A DNA stretch of 64,000 nucleotides from contig OY759261.1 in NCBI GenBank assembly GCA_963662155.1, positions 520,001 through 584,000 of the forward strand. The letters run 5' to 3'. Numbering within the stretch: position 1 is the stretch's first letter; each line of letters begins with the position of its first letter. Below, piece after piece: positions 21,908-34,052 of this stretch. Source of the DNA: Lamellibrachia columna. Its lineage: Eukaryota > Annelida > Polychaeta > Sabellida > Siboglinidae. The position numbers and the translations under genes were made by a program. The notes below the pieces were generated by a model. The model was not told the DNA's origin. It worked only from the letters and a program-made list of their open reading frames with translations, and made no database searches.

Positions 21908-21908
<1 letters not shown>

Positions 21909-22000
<92 letters not shown>
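21909..22000. repeat. (TA)n inside hAT copy 2
   Basis: A pure TA tract of about 90 bases sits at a deletion point relative to copy 1 (9476-10110), suggesting expansion after, or together with, the deletion. Confidence 0.95.
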
Positions 22001-22004
<4 letters not shown>

Positions 22005-22059
22005 CATTTATCAGCTCTCACTATTCAAATTATATATTGTCCGCAAGGCGCACTTAGCA

Positions 22060-22650
22060 TCTTTCAGACAGCTTAGTGGAGACGACGGTTGGCCAGAGCA
22101 ATGACGATACATCCGAAATGAAGCGGCTGTACTTCTCCCTCATTTATTCCACTTTACAAGAAGCCAATGTATACAGCCTTGACAACACTTAGCGCCAATG
22201 GTAATGATTTTCTTGATGTCAAAAAGAAGAAGCCATTGTTGGAGCTTATTCCAGACCTCATCATTGAGAATGATCTGTGTCACGAGGTAGAAGTTGCAAA
22301 GCCCCTGATCATTTCCAAAATCACCCAAGGACACATCTTCCAAAACATTGCTGCGGTACAGAAAGTTGTCGTTACGTACAAAGAGGCGTTTCCAATGTTG
22401 TACAGAGTTATTTGATGTGCTCAAACCTTTGGTGCTTCAACAGCAGTGTGTGTGAGGCGAGCTTTTCCACACTTACACGAACAATTACTCCATACAGACG
22501 GTCAATGCCCCAACAACGCCTACGCGCCTTATCCTCCTCTCTTTCGAGCGAGACCTCACACAAAACATCACCCATGATGAATTTGTCAAACAATTCCAGC
22601 AGCAGAGCAGACGTATTCTGTTCTGCTATCTGCATGTGACTGCGAGACCG
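22060..22650 (+). pseudogene. hAT transposase C-terminus, decayed (copy 2)
   Basis: The same three-frame relic as copy 1: FLDVKKKKPLLELIPDLI to KEAFPMLYRVI, a stop, then CEASFSTLTRTIT, then the LLSFERDLTQN.THDEFV segment. KEAFP here against KKAFP in copy 1 is the ancestral-looking state. It also lacks the HLSDSLVEA frame's upstream part. Confidence 0.7.
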
Positions 22651-23089
22651 TCTAACTCAGACTGTAAACTGAGACACTGTTTTAAATCTTCCGTAATTCT
22701 CCCTTAATTCGTGAACGCGGTTTAATCGACTCACACGTGTAATAAAGGGTGTGTACGATGATTTCATGTTTTAATGTTTTATTAATGTCATAACAATTTG
22801 TATCATGTTATGCGTTACATTTGCCAATTTTGGTGCCCCTCCATACACAGCTGCTGCCCTCCCCACCCCCATGACTATCCTTCTGCCTGCGGGTATGGTT
22901 TAACGGTGACCAAATCGGTGAAATCTTGGAAGCGACAACGCGCATAAAAGTTCGGGTACGCCAGACAGTCCGACGGAGACCCCGCGCCAACAATACACGC
23001 CAGGCGCCCGACAGGTAAGCTCGTTTGTGAGCCAATGAATAGACTGTTTTTAGTAGCAATCTTATCTTATGCTCATATGAGACTATACT

Positions 23090-23410
23090 CTGACGTTCCT
23101 TTAAAAAACGGCGATTAAGGGTAAAAAAGTTTACCGGCTGCACATCATGTCATGCTGATTCACGTGGTAACCAGCTCAGTTGCCAGACGTTGCTCTCAAA
23201 CATTTTCAGATTCAATCACTCTCTGACTCAACCACTCGCAGACACGTTTCAACCAGCAATCGCGCAGATTCACCCATGAATCGCGCAGACTCATCCTCCA
23301 ATCGCGCAGATTGATCCACCAATCGCGCAAACTCACCCATCAGTCGCGCAGACTCAACAGGTTTCGCCTTTCATAACGCTTTTGTCCGCTACGGCGCCTC
23401 ATAGTTGTCC
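23090..23410 (+). repeat. R repeat, inverted copy
   Basis: The complement of 8340-8590: TTTACCGGCTGCACATC, ACGTGGTAACCAG, GCTCTCAAA and TCAATCACTCTCTGACTCAACC occur in mirrored order. About five 24-base words around AATCGCGCAGACTCA are expanded at 23250-23355. It is absent from copy 1 at the corresponding place. Confidence 0.7.
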
Positions 23411-23734
23411 TGTTGAATATTGAGCAGCACAGACATGCCGTCTTTTATGGATGAGGGGGAAGGGGAGAAGCAGCGGGTTGATATTGATAAGGATGCATGT
23501 GCGGTCGAAAAATCCTTCACCCCTTTTCCTCACTTCCACTTCCAGCGTGACGGTGTCATGTATATTAGGGGGAAACATCATCATCCGAAATATCCGTAAC
23601 CTGTGCCACATATACCGTCTCTTCCCAAGTCAATACTTGCATCCACAGAGAGGTGCAAGATACGAAATATTGGGCATATTCGGTCAAGCACAGCAAATGA
23701 CGCTTGGAAAACCGCTCGTGACTCGGACTACTGC
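23411..23734. other. No gene seen
   Basis: Unassigned sequence between the inverted R repeat and the truncated 5' end of LINE C. Confidence 0.4.
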
Positions 23735-23744
23735 TTGTGCTATG

Positions 23745-26314
23745 TAGTACTAACAGGCGATTTCAACATAGATATATTGAAACTTAACTCGAATGAACAA
23801 TTTCAATTTCAATTCTACGATACTTTAACCAAAATAGACCTGCTGCCTGTTATAATACTGCCCACAAGAATGTCAATCCGAAATGCAACTTTAATTGACC
23901 AAATATACTGTATATCATCAAACCCTCTTACCATAGCAGATAGTGGCATATTGGCTGCAAAAATCTCTGATCATAAGGCAATATTTGCGGCACTTAATTT
24001 CAATATCAATAAAACATATACTGTAACTGATAAAATTAGCATGAGATCATTCACAGGAAGAAACATTGATAGCTCTACAAATGAATTAGAAGATATAAAC
24101 TGGCATCAAGACTTTGATCACAATCCAACAGCAAATCCACTCATATCGTACGATAACACATTTTCTACCAAACTAGAGGAGGTAATGAACAATCACTTCC
24201 AATTGAAAGATGTAAAGTTTAATAATAATAATTTGATCTCCTAGCTAAAATAAAAAAACGAGGCAAACTATACTTAGAAGTACACATGACAAGTCCTAAC
24301 TCAAATATAAACAAACTAAAATCAACTGAGTTGGAAAATAAAGCAAAAGAAGTAAGGAAATTAAAACGAGAAGCAAAGGCTACTTATTATAACCTGCAAT
24401 TTAGTAAATACAGGAATGACATCAGGAAAACATGGGAAAACATAGCTGATGTTATAAAAAAATCCAAAATACAAAAACAATTTCTGACATATTTCAATGT
24501 AAACGAAACCAAGATAACAGATAAAAAAGAAATAGCAACACAATTCAATAACTTCTTCATAAATATTGGACCACACCTTACAAACAAATTAAACACTAAT
24601 GGGAAACCAAGCTTCAAATTGTATCTAAAAAAAGAACAAATGATACTAACTTCCAATTTACACCTGTCACGAAAATGACGCAAAAAATATAATAAATAAC
24701 TTAAAGTCAAAAAGAAGTATGGAAAATGAAAACATTTCTTCAATATTACTGAAAGCTTCTGTTAATGTCATTGCCAAACCTCTTACCAGTAGAATTAATC
24801 AATCTCTACTTCTTGGAAAATTCCCTCAAAAATAAAACAAATTGCTAAAGTTATTTCCGTCCACAAAAAAGATGATAATCATAATTTCAACAATTACAGA
24901 CCAATATATCTTCTGCCGTGCATATATAAAGTCTTTGAAAAAACAGTTTATACTCAATTGTTCCACTATCTCACTCTTAATAAGCTCCTCCACCCAAATC
25001 AGATTTTAGAGCTGAATATTCTACTGAACTGGCAATATCTGAATTAGTTGACAGAATATACTTAAATCTTGACAAAAAAGGTTTACCATTGGCAATATTT
25101 ATTGATCTGTCAAAGGCTTTTGACACAATCGATCATGCAATCCTTATCAACAAACTCAAACATTATGGCATACAAAATACTGAACTAGAATGGTTTAAAA
25201 GCTACATACTGCACAGACAGCAATAAGTGGAATTCAGCAACATAAAATCACCATTGGAAACGATTATTACTGGAGTCCCCCAAGGTTCAATTCTAGGGCC
25301 ATTATTATTCCTAATATACATCAATGATCCTGCAACAGCAAGCACCGATTTATGTCCAATCATGTTTTCAGATGATACCACCCTGCTGAGCACACTAAAT
25401 TCATTTACAAATGATCAAACGAATGAATTGGATACATCCAACAACATCAATTCAGAATTGACTAAAATAACAGACTGGTTAGCAGCAAATAAACTGTCCC
25501 TGAATGCTGCAAAAACAAAAATGATAATGTTTCACTATAAACAGAGAAAATTAAAGAACCACGAAGTACCTAATATTAAAATCAATAATATACACAATTT
25601 AAATTTCTAGGAGTCGTAATAGACTCCAACTTAACATGGTCTCCTCATCAAAACTTCATCGCCAACAAATTATCAAGGATATGTGGAATTCTCTCTAGAT
25701 TAAAACACTACATACCAATACACATCCTAAAGATAATATATTCTTCCCTATTTATGTCACACCTACGCTATGGTATATTAGCATGGGGCGGACAAATAAA
25801 CAAACTAATAAACATACTACAAAAACAAGCAATTAGATCTATATCAAACAGTAAATATAACTCACACGGTACACCTTTATTCAAAGAACTAGAACTATTA
25901 AAAGCAGACGACCTCTTTAAGCTGTCATACATGAAATTTTTTTACAGATACAAAAATGGAACCGTTCCAGAATATTTTTAAGACTTCTTCATTGGTAATG
26001 AAAATGTATCATCTATACCAAAACGACAAAGAAAGGCACATCAACGCTTTACCGATACAATAACTAATTTTCCCCTAAACTATTCCCCTAAACAGATTAA
26101 ACAAACTAATACAATATACTGCCGCCTTTGTATCATAGATACAATACCACAGTTACTTCAAGAAAACTTTCTTCCACAAATTGCCATGGAGAAAATTAAC
26201 ACCCATTCCTACCAAGGCTTTGTGAATTACTCAAAAAAATATATCATAAGTAAATATGACTTGGAATGTAATATTAATAACTGCTACATCTGCAAAAAAG
26301 AATATGCCAGCTGA
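23745..26314 (+). pseudogene. LINE C ORF2: endonuclease and reverse transcriptase, decayed
   Basis: The C-terminal half of an exonuclease-endonuclease-phosphatase domain is clear: LTGDFNIDIL, TLIDQIY and SDHKAIFAAL (to 24240). The RT follows across several frames: NFNNYRPIYLLPCIYKVFEK (about 24885), IFIDLSKAFDTIDHAIL (about 25100), GVPQGSILGPLLFLIYIND (25272) and FSDDTTLL (about 25365), the last being the YADD-box position. Further on are LSLNAAKTKMI, HLRYGILAWGG and a C-terminal HSYQGFVNYSKKYI...NCYICKKEY ending in TGA at about 26314. At least five stops or shifts make it non-functional. It would have cut and primed target DNA, then copied LINE RNA. Confidence 0.85.
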
Positions 26315-26521
26315 AGCCTAAAATGTATGGTATGCCTTCGTCATCATTATCATGATAAACTGCATTAATTAATAATGCATAGCTATGTAATATAATTTTA
26401 TACTGACTATTCATTCAGTAATATTATCTATTCAAATTATTTGCACTATATGTATTTTGTTAGCATTATTTGTTAGTATTATTAGCACTGTTATATTTGT
26501 AGGCAAAGTTAGCAACTCCAC

Positions 26522-26529
<8 letters not shown>

Positions 26530-26553
<24 letters not shown>
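26530..26553. repeat. Short (TA)n in LINE C 3' UTR
   Basis: TA dinucleotides inserted at CATCTATT(TA)nTGTACAC; copy 1 has only TTTATATATGTACAC here. Confidence 0.85.
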
Positions 26554-26559
<6 letters not shown>

Positions 26560-26946
26560 TCTAGTAATATTATCACTATATTATCAAAACAGTGGGTTTT
26601 TGAGTTCCTCACAATATAATTTGTAAATGATAAATTTGGAACTAATGTATTACTTTTACTGTTAAGATTTTAATTGTATTTTTACAAGTATAATGTATTT
26701 ATCATTTCTTCTGTATTATTTAACTTCTCTGCACATTTTTATTCACATTTTTTTCACATTTATACACACAAAAAAAAAAAAATAGTATTCACATTATTTG
26801 CACTATATGTAGGGATGCGTGTACGATAGCGATCTCTCAGGTCTTAGTGCAGGCCTCCCTGGATCATCAAAACTATGTAAAATATGTACAAACTGTTATT
26901 TGACTCTGTATGTATGATCTAAACAAATAAACTTCACTTCGCTTCA

Positions 26947-27640
26947 ACACTTTGTTGTACGGCCTTCCGCAGAGGTGGAGTGTGAAAGCCGGGCCAGGGC
27001 ACCAAGAAAAGTGCCGAAAATACAAATATGTGTCTATAGTAGACTTTGTCACTGTAAAATAAAAACACCAATCCTAATAAATGATATCATCATTAGATAG
27101 GCCTATTCACTGCTTCGCCCTCCTATCCAGACAAACGCAGACGTCGCTGCAACGATTTGGCGCGACCAGCGAATCGTCGATCGTTGTCAGCGCCCGTCAA
27201 CTATCACGGTGCGTGTGTGAATGGGTATTGCAGTTGAGAAGGCCCGCATGCGATGCGTCACGGCGACTTCGCTTTCAATAGAACTGACCCTATTTTCAAG
27301 CCACGTCACAATTGACATCAAACGGCCTTGACCTTTCTCAATGACATCAAAACCGCCTCGTCGCAACCACGGCATCGTTTAGTGTCACCGGCTTACCTGC
27401 ACTCCGGGTCAGGCGATCGGCCTTCGACCGTCAGGGTATGAAAGCCGGAATCGATCGCCGGACCCGGTCGCCGGACCCGGTCGCCGGACCCGGTCGCCGG
27501 ACCGAGAAGTTATATTGAATAAGACAATAATACCGACACAGAAAACATCAAGAAAAGTGACGTAAATACAAATAGGTGTGCATAGTAGACTTTGTCACCG
27601 CAAATTAAAAACATCCACCAGGATAAATGCTCTTATATTA
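26947..27640. other. Unassigned GC-rich duplicated segment, copy 2
   Basis: The counterpart of 12440-13149. The 13-base ACCCGGTCGCCGG unit is expanded to about four at 27468-27508. The GGAGGGCCC-type repeats of copy 1 (12745-12785) are absent. Confidence 0.45.
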
Positions 27641-27739
27641 AATGAGAAATGGGAATATTATCAGTAGGAGAAATGGGAGTAGCCGAAATGGGGATACCCC
27701 GTAGAAACGCGGTGCGCGGACAAACGCCCCAAGGGCTTT

Positions 27740-27865
27740 GCGCGAACAAAAGCCCCACAGACAAACGACCCCCCCCCCCGAACAAAAGCCCCACAGACAA
27801 ACGACCATCCCCCCGAACAAAAGCCTCACAGACAAACGACCCCCCCCCCGAACAAAAGCTCCGCA
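27740..27865. repeat. ~36-bp C-tract tandem repeat
   Basis: Three units of GAACAAAAGCCCCACAGACAAACGACC followed by runs of 6-10 C. Long homopolymers make copy number and length assembly-sensitive. Confidence 0.85.
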
Positions 27866-28339
27866 ACCTAAATACTTACAAAGTAGTGATTGCAAAATAT
27901 GTTAATTACTGATATTATTTATAAAGTGTCCTAGAAATGTCGATGGCTAATTGACTAAGTACATGTTGAAAACGCAATCGCAACTTTTTATTTTAATTTA
28001 TATCATTAGCCATATTCAATATGTCAAGCCTTGAAATGTTAAGATAACTAATATTGTATTGAGCTATCTTAAATAATATTATAAGAGACAAAAATAAACT
28101 TAGTAGATGCGCGTGCTGATGACGTTTGCCCTGATCTGAATGAATGTGAATTATGGTTGTATTATAACGTGACATGTTATTCTTTTTATGTATATCTATC
28201 ATACGTACTCATTAATTAGTCATTGTTGATCACATTTCCATACAAATCATGCAAACTTCTTTTAACACAAAGAGTATATTTTAACATTGAAAGACCATAT
28301 ATATTACATCAATTAACATAATATTTTTTGGACTTGGCA

Positions 28340-28440
28340 AACCCAGGACATAGCTCCCTCCGGATAAACCCCTCGGACATAACCCCTGGGATAAACCCCC
28401 TCCGGACATAACTCCATGCGGGAAAAAACCAGGACAAGAC
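28340..28440 (+). repeat. C-rich word array (copy 2, first)
   Basis: Essentially identical to 13792-13890. Confidence 0.75.
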
Positions 28441-28583
28441 CTCTATGAAAAAATGTCGGAATTAAGTCATATTCAATATCTGTCTTAATCATAAAACTTT
28501 ATGCAAATATGCAAGTCTGTGCCTTTGTATTTAATATATAGTCTTCGAATAAAACAATGTTGGGATTTTATTTCCCTGCGAGC

Positions 28584-29095
28584 GTCCGGACCCGGCCTTC
28601 ACGGTCCGGGCCTTCACGGCCCCGGCCTGCACGGCCCAGGCCTTCACGGTCCGGGCCTGCACGGTCCGGGCCTGCACGGCCCCGGCCTGCACGGCCCAGG
28701 CCTTCACGGTCCGGGCCTGCACGGTCCGGGCCTGCACGGCCCCGGCCTGCACGGCCCGGCCTTCACGGTTCGGGCCTGCACGGTCTGGGCCTGCACGGCC
28801 CCGGCCTGCACGGTCCGGGTCTGCACGGCCCCGGCCTGCACGGTCCGGGTCTGCACGGCCCCGGCCTGCACGGTCCGGGCCTGCACGGTCCGGGTCTGCA
28901 CGGCCTCGGCCTGCACGGTCCGGGCCTGCACGGTCCGGGCCTGCACGGCCCCGGCCTGCACGGTCCGGGTCTGCACGGCCCCGGCCTGCACGGTCCGGGT
29001 CTGCACGGCCCCGGCCTGCACGGTCCGGGCCTGCACGGCCCCGGCCTTCACGATCCGGGCCTACACGGTCCATGCCTGCATGGTCGGGGCCTGCA
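28584..29095. repeat. 15-bp GC-rich minisatellite (copy 2, ~34 units)
   Basis: The same GGCCTGCACGGYCCG unit as copy 1, expanded about threefold. Blocks such as CCCCGGCCTGCACGGTCCGGGTCTGCACGG recur with 30-base period, indicating recent block duplication. Confidence 0.95.
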
Positions 29096-29139
29096 CGTTT
29101 GCAACGAGTGTAAACGTGCACAGCTCGCCTCGTTTGACT

Positions 29140-29735
29140 ACCAGAAAACGTGAACACATTACTGCATTGGTTGCCAATTCGTTTGCACCCGATCTACATA
29201 GTGATGTTATATGTGCATTCCGCGATGAATGCTCTGGCATCGGATTTTCTCGCTGATTTACTGAACCGACCCCATCCGCATTGGCAACTGAGGTCCGACT
29301 CTTTGTATTTATTATCTGTACCGCCTTCGCAGACGGTCACACACGGTAAGCGTTGTTTTGTTGAGGCCGCAGCCAGTCTGTGGTTGCCTGATTCAACGAG
29401 GACAGCGAAGACACTGCCGCAGTTTAGAACACTTCTAAAAACACATCTTTTCACAGTAGCCTTTTTATTATATGCTGATGTGAACATTTGAATATGCATT
29501 TATTATTATGTTATTAGTACAATTATATACATTTTACATTTTTTTATTATATATTGTGTATGGTAGAACTATTTAAATATGTATATTTTGTGGTCTATGT
29601 TTAATAATTTTATTGTTGATATTGTTTTTAATATACTTGTAAGTTATGATTGTATGTGCGCAAAACACCTGACACCAATCTCGGATGATCGGGCACTATA
29701 TAAATACTTTTATTATTATTATTATTATAACAATG
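29140..29735 (+). mobile_element. L2-like LINE 3' end (copy 2)
   Basis: The counterpart of 14240-14850: same LHWLPIR...LLKTHLF frame ending at 29489-29491 and the same CACTATATAAATAC-(TTA)n tail. Confidence 0.75.
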
Positions 29736-30872
29736 GCTCAATGTTATCAGGACTAATGCGAGTTGGTGTCACAATAGCAAAACAAATCAATTTAATTTGG
29801 TTAAAGCATTACAATTTTATATTGATGTGTATGTTTTGAAAAAAAGGAACTCGCGACTTTACAGTGTGGGTGAATATTTGGCCTGAAAATCAACACTTGA
29901 ACCCACATAAATATGCGAAACGGGTCATTCGAACATATCATGCAAACATACCCCAACAACACAAGACCACTGTTAGTGTAATGACCGTGCACGTTTCTAG
30001 TGTCAGACGTAAGCCCTCTCTGACAAAACACACTGGACAAAACCCCTCACGGACAAAATCCCTCACTTTTTAGGGAGAGTATAGGTGATACTACCAACCA
30101 CTCTCATTTGGACCCGGCTCTTTATGTTTGAACGTTTAAAATGTACTGGTATGAGTTGTTTGCGAGACACAATGTTAGTACATTTTGTGAGTAAACTAAA
30201 GTTAATGCTTGAGGCTGGTTGCAGACTAGTAGGATTTCAAATGGCTATTTGAACTTCACTGATTGTATTTTATCGACACTCGTAGCATTCATATATGAGT
30301 TTATATTTTGTTCTATGGAATAAAAAGGGTGAGTTAGTTTAGAAGGTCACAAGGTGCAGGTGCACAAAGAATTGTGCTTGCTTGCTCTACGTGTGTTGTG
30401 GTGTAATGATAATGATTTTACATAGCAAGTTTGCAGGTCATCTTACACGTGCGCGTTGTTCCAATGCTGTATGTCTACAAAGGGTTACACATTTACCCGT
30501 GTGTGGAATAGTTTACTTATGTGCCAACGCGTATGCGACTGAATAGTTTTTAATAAACAATTGCACACAGAAAATTATGTTGTTGCATATTGTTAAAGGG
30601 AATAAAAACAACGATTGCTTGATCTAATATTATATTACATTTTGCAGTTTTGGTTCATTTCCACAACAACGAAAACAAATCATTAGAATTAAATTAATTA
30701 ATAATTCCAAACAATACTCAGTTCTACCGGCTTGCCGCGATTAAGCATTTTCCCGCGATTATAGACAAGCTTCGACGTGAGTTCACTGGTGACAGGGAAA
30801 TGCTACGAGACTGGGACTTTCAATTGATTCACCGTTGACAGCGATAGCGGTTGTTTATAAGAGATCGTCAGA

Positions 30873-31060
30873 ATGGTTTGTTGTGCGACATTCGATTGTA
30901 ATGCAAACATTAGTAAGAATAGAGTAACATGCAGTTGGTTTTAGTTTCGTTTATTTTAAGAAGGCAAACTTTAAGCCGACGAAGCGCAGCCGACATTGCT
31001 TGCTTCGAGAAAACTTGTTTCGACTGCGATCTGAACCGGAGAAGAAGGAAGATGGCAGCC
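30873..31060 (+). pseudogene. THAP-type zinc finger relic (copy 2)
   Basis: ATG at 30873 reads MVCCATFDCNANISKN; the later ACFEKTCFDCDLNR half is more changed than in copy 1. The same internal loss is present, so decay predates the duplication. Confidence 0.5.
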
Positions 31061-32126
31061 CAGGGTTATCGTAGTGCCAAAATCTCTTTGAAAGAGGAAG
31101 TTGTGCTAACAGTATTCCCAGTAGTGGAAGCTATGTTGATTCCATCAGTCCGGAGAACATTGCGACGCGGGCATCGACGACCGCGGTCCACCTCGGATCG
31201 AAGCGAGCTGTCAGCGATACAGGTGATGTCGGCCCACAGTGAATCCGGCTCAATGAATTCGGGCAGCATTCTTTGGAATCTTCGGTCAGCAATGTTGGTG
31301 ACTTCGGCCTCATAGCACAACGGACATAGTGATCTCTGCCCAAACGATTGTGTACCCGGGCAAATGAAATTTAATTGTCTTACTGTGAATAAACCATATA
31401 TCCTCTCATTTGTTAATTTCTTTAGTTCCACATTAACCCGACATTGTTACTTTGTAACCGTTTTACAGTATTCGCTTCCTTTCCCATGAATTACGACGCT
31501 ACATTTTACCATGTTAACACGCAGTCAGCGAGACGATCATTAGAACTTATGCAATTCGTTGTATCCTTAAAAATAATATCATACAATATATAATATATTA
31601 CACAAAAAACAATAATACTATATACAGTTGAATAACTTAAATAAATTAAATTACAATTATGAATAATAGCTTGTTTCTATATTTCAGATTTCATGTATTA
31701 CCCTCATAAAGGGAAATTCTCCCCAGAAATTTGCTCAATTAAATCAAATACAGAGCAATGAAAGTGATAAGAGATTATTGTATTGTGAATACAACGGAGC
31801 CACCTGCATATGGTATTTGATATATACAGTGTTTTAGGTCAGATCATTTCGAATGTGAAGCATGGTATTTTATTTGCCTCAGTCACCGAAATCACCACGC
31901 CGAAATAACATCGGCCGAATTCACCTCCCATTCACTCCATCATGAAGTGACCAGATTTATACACGTGGCAGTTGGGTCGAATTCACCGAGGGCCGAAATC
32001 ACCACCACCGTCAACGATACTCCTACTGCGAAGTTTACTTTCTGACCTAACCGTGAAAACGAACCCATAGAGCCGCCAAACTTCTCGAAACGAATTACGA
32101 AAACAAAAAATTGCTATATCTTCTAC

Positions 32127-32148
32127 ACCTAGCTTCGCGAAGCTAGGT
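32127..32148. repeat. Perfect 22-bp palindrome, copy 2 only
   Basis: ACCTAGCTTCG is followed directly by its exact complement. In copy 1 (17219-17235) the sequence passes from ACACCTAG to GAGAAGGCGAG without the palindrome. Confidence 0.85.
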
Positions 32149-33019
32149 ATAGGAGGTGGCGAGTTTATGATTTTGTATCTTTTTATCTTTATATAGAAGT
32201 AAGAGTAATGTTTCGACCATGCCACACGTGTATGCGTACGGTAGATATACGAGGAGACGTTTGGCGGCTCTATGTAATCGTTTTCAAGATTAGATCACAA
32301 AGTAAATATGTTCGAAGTTAAAGGCTACTGGCGTCGTTAAACTGCTCCGAAAAAGCCGAATTCGAAGATGATTCTGCGGTATTACCTGCTGCTAGCGGTT
32401 CGAAATAGTTACATTTTACTTTTTATTCTGGAAATTAACATCGACACCATTCGCCATGATAACGCGAGTGAAACTATACTGAAACATTGCATAGAAATCA
32501 GTGACCGAATGTAAACCCATGTCATCAGTGACGTCACAAAACCACGTGATCGCTCATCTCATTAACTTCGAATGCTACGCCCGCTTTGCGAGTTAGACGC
32601 ATTACACATTTAATTTTATCTATAAATAATTGTTTATTTTAATTTGTTCTGTTGGCATATAGTACAAACGATATTAAACTTTGTGTACCGAAAAGCATTT
32701 TAGCTAGTGCCTTGTTGTTATTCCTTTTAAGTCAAAATAATAATGTCCATGAGGGGTTTAGCCCGTGAAGGGTTATGTCCGTTATGGGTTTTGTCCAGAG
32801 GGGCTATGTCATAAGGTGATATGTCCGTGGAAGGTTTTGTCCGTTCCCCGTACTTTTCTTATAGTTCATGGGCCCTATCCTGGGGGGATTGTCCGATAAA
32901 TATCGAGAGGCACGCGCTTGCCGTCTTTCTGTTAAGGATGCAGTTAATAATACTAATTAATATTCATGATAAAGTTAATATTCGATTTAAATACCATTCA
33001 GACAGATTCTTAAACTCTA

Positions 33020-33430
33020 GGTCTAAGATAATCTATCTCTTATATTTTGGAAGAACTAATTAAGTGGATGAACGACGGGTCACCAGTAAATGTTGTCTAC
33101 TTATTTGTGTACGGGTCACTGAGGGGAATGTCATACTGGAAATGATGTCTACTTATTTGTGTACGGCTCACTGAGGGGAATGTCATACTGGAAATGATGT
33201 CTACTTATTTGTGTACGGCTCACTGAGGGGAATGTCATACTGGAAATGATGTCTACTTATTTGTGTACGGCTCACTGAGGGGAATGTCATACTGGAAATG
33301 ATGTCTACTTATTTGTGTACGGCTCACTGAGGGGAATGTCATACTGGAAATGATGTCTACTTATTTGTGTACGGCTCACTGAGGGGAATGTCATACTGGA
33401 AATCAGTTCTACATAGGGTACCACTGGGAT
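33020..33430 (+). mobile_element. LINE A RT remnant with six 52-bp units (copy 2)
   Basis: The same remnant as 18080-18310, but the 52-base unit (TGTCTACTTATTTGTGTACGGCTCACTGAGGGG...GGAAATGA) is present about six times and the units are virtually identical, so expansion is recent. Confidence 0.8.
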
Positions 33431-33559
33431 TATTATCGTAATTATTATCGTATCGTATTGGAGGGATGTGGGTAATACGTCGAGTTAAACATGCGTTAAA
33501 GCTGCTTCCTCAAATGGTTCAAACATTAAGTAATGTAATTGTTTCTATGTTGATTTCAC

Positions 33560-33690
33560 CAAAAAACTACATACAAAAGTTGCACAAACGAGTTAGCATG
33601 TTGCAGTGGATACTAGGTAGGTTTGGTTTTTCGCAAAATTAACTTGAAATGAGACTAGCAAACATATCGAATTGAGCATGCATCTTTAAA
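33560..33690 (-). repeat. Truncated S repeat (copy 2)
   Basis: The counterpart of 18440-18565. Confidence 0.7.
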
Positions 33691-34052
33691 TCTTGTGTTT
33701 ACACAAGGCAGTGCATCCTGATGCTGCTTGTTGCAACACTATGCTACATACATCGAAATGGTTTAACTCGAAACCTGACATAGACCAACCTAGTTGGGCA
33801 GTCCTACTATGCGATTAGCCACTCGCAAGTCATGTGTAAAAGGCAGTGCGACGCACAAACGCTGGTCTCCTTGAATGAAGATGTAACCCGATCTCCCACG
33901 ACAGCAGAAGCACCCAAAAATACACGTAAACATTGTCCCAAAATGAGTTGTTTGGAGAACTCACGGAAACATCTGTATACTAAATCGATGGGGAATACTG
34001 GGCCTAGTAGTGGAACACTCGTTTATGCAAACCAACGTATAATAATGCTTAC

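Larger units (their letters stand above)
21173..22897 (+). mobile_element. hAT-superfamily transposon, copy 2
   Basis: The left end CAGGCCCGTAGCTAGGCTG is intact and preceded by the full 8-bp GTCTAACC. The right end has decayed to CTGCGGGTATG, followed by GTTTAACG. A (TA)n tract at 21909-22000 replaces the middle of the element. Confidence 0.85.
21160..23014 (+). pseudogene. First coding exon split by hAT, copy 2
   Basis: ATG at 21160 reads M-A-S-N, then hAT (21173-22897), then GDQIGEILEAT.R with a 4-base deletion (GCATAAAAGTT against GCATAGCTAGAAGTT in copy 1) that shifts the frame. The exon ends at 23014 on an intact donor CAG|GTAAGC, which copy 1 has lost. Comparing both copies therefore recovers frame and donor of the parental exon; each copy carries a different second defect. 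Confidence 0.6.
23735..26944 (+). mobile_element. LINE C, 5'-truncated non-LTR retrotransposon
   Basis: It starts inside the endonuclease and runs through RT, C-terminal tail, 3' UTR and an ACTTCACTTCGCTTC end. The 3' portion matches 11346-12437. Domain order (endonuclease then RT, no protease or RNase H seen) and the tail H-S-x-QGF...NCYIC place it in the CR1/Jockey group; I cannot fix the clade. Confidence 0.85.
30010..32850. mobile_element. Putative THAP-bearing element (copy 2)
   Basis: A C-rich array at 30020-30066 and its inversion at 32742-32850 bound the same interior as 15217-17935. Copy 2 keeps a 22-bp perfect palindrome (32127-32148) and a 105-bp AT-rich insert (31582-31686) that copy 1 lacks. 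Confidence 0.35.

Noticed and set aside
28501..29256. Collagen-like or Arg/Pro-rich proteins from GLHGP/AGRGRAGPD repeats
   Set aside because: Artefact of a 15-bp GC-rich minisatellite; the same frames appear on both strands and change frame between the duplicate copies.
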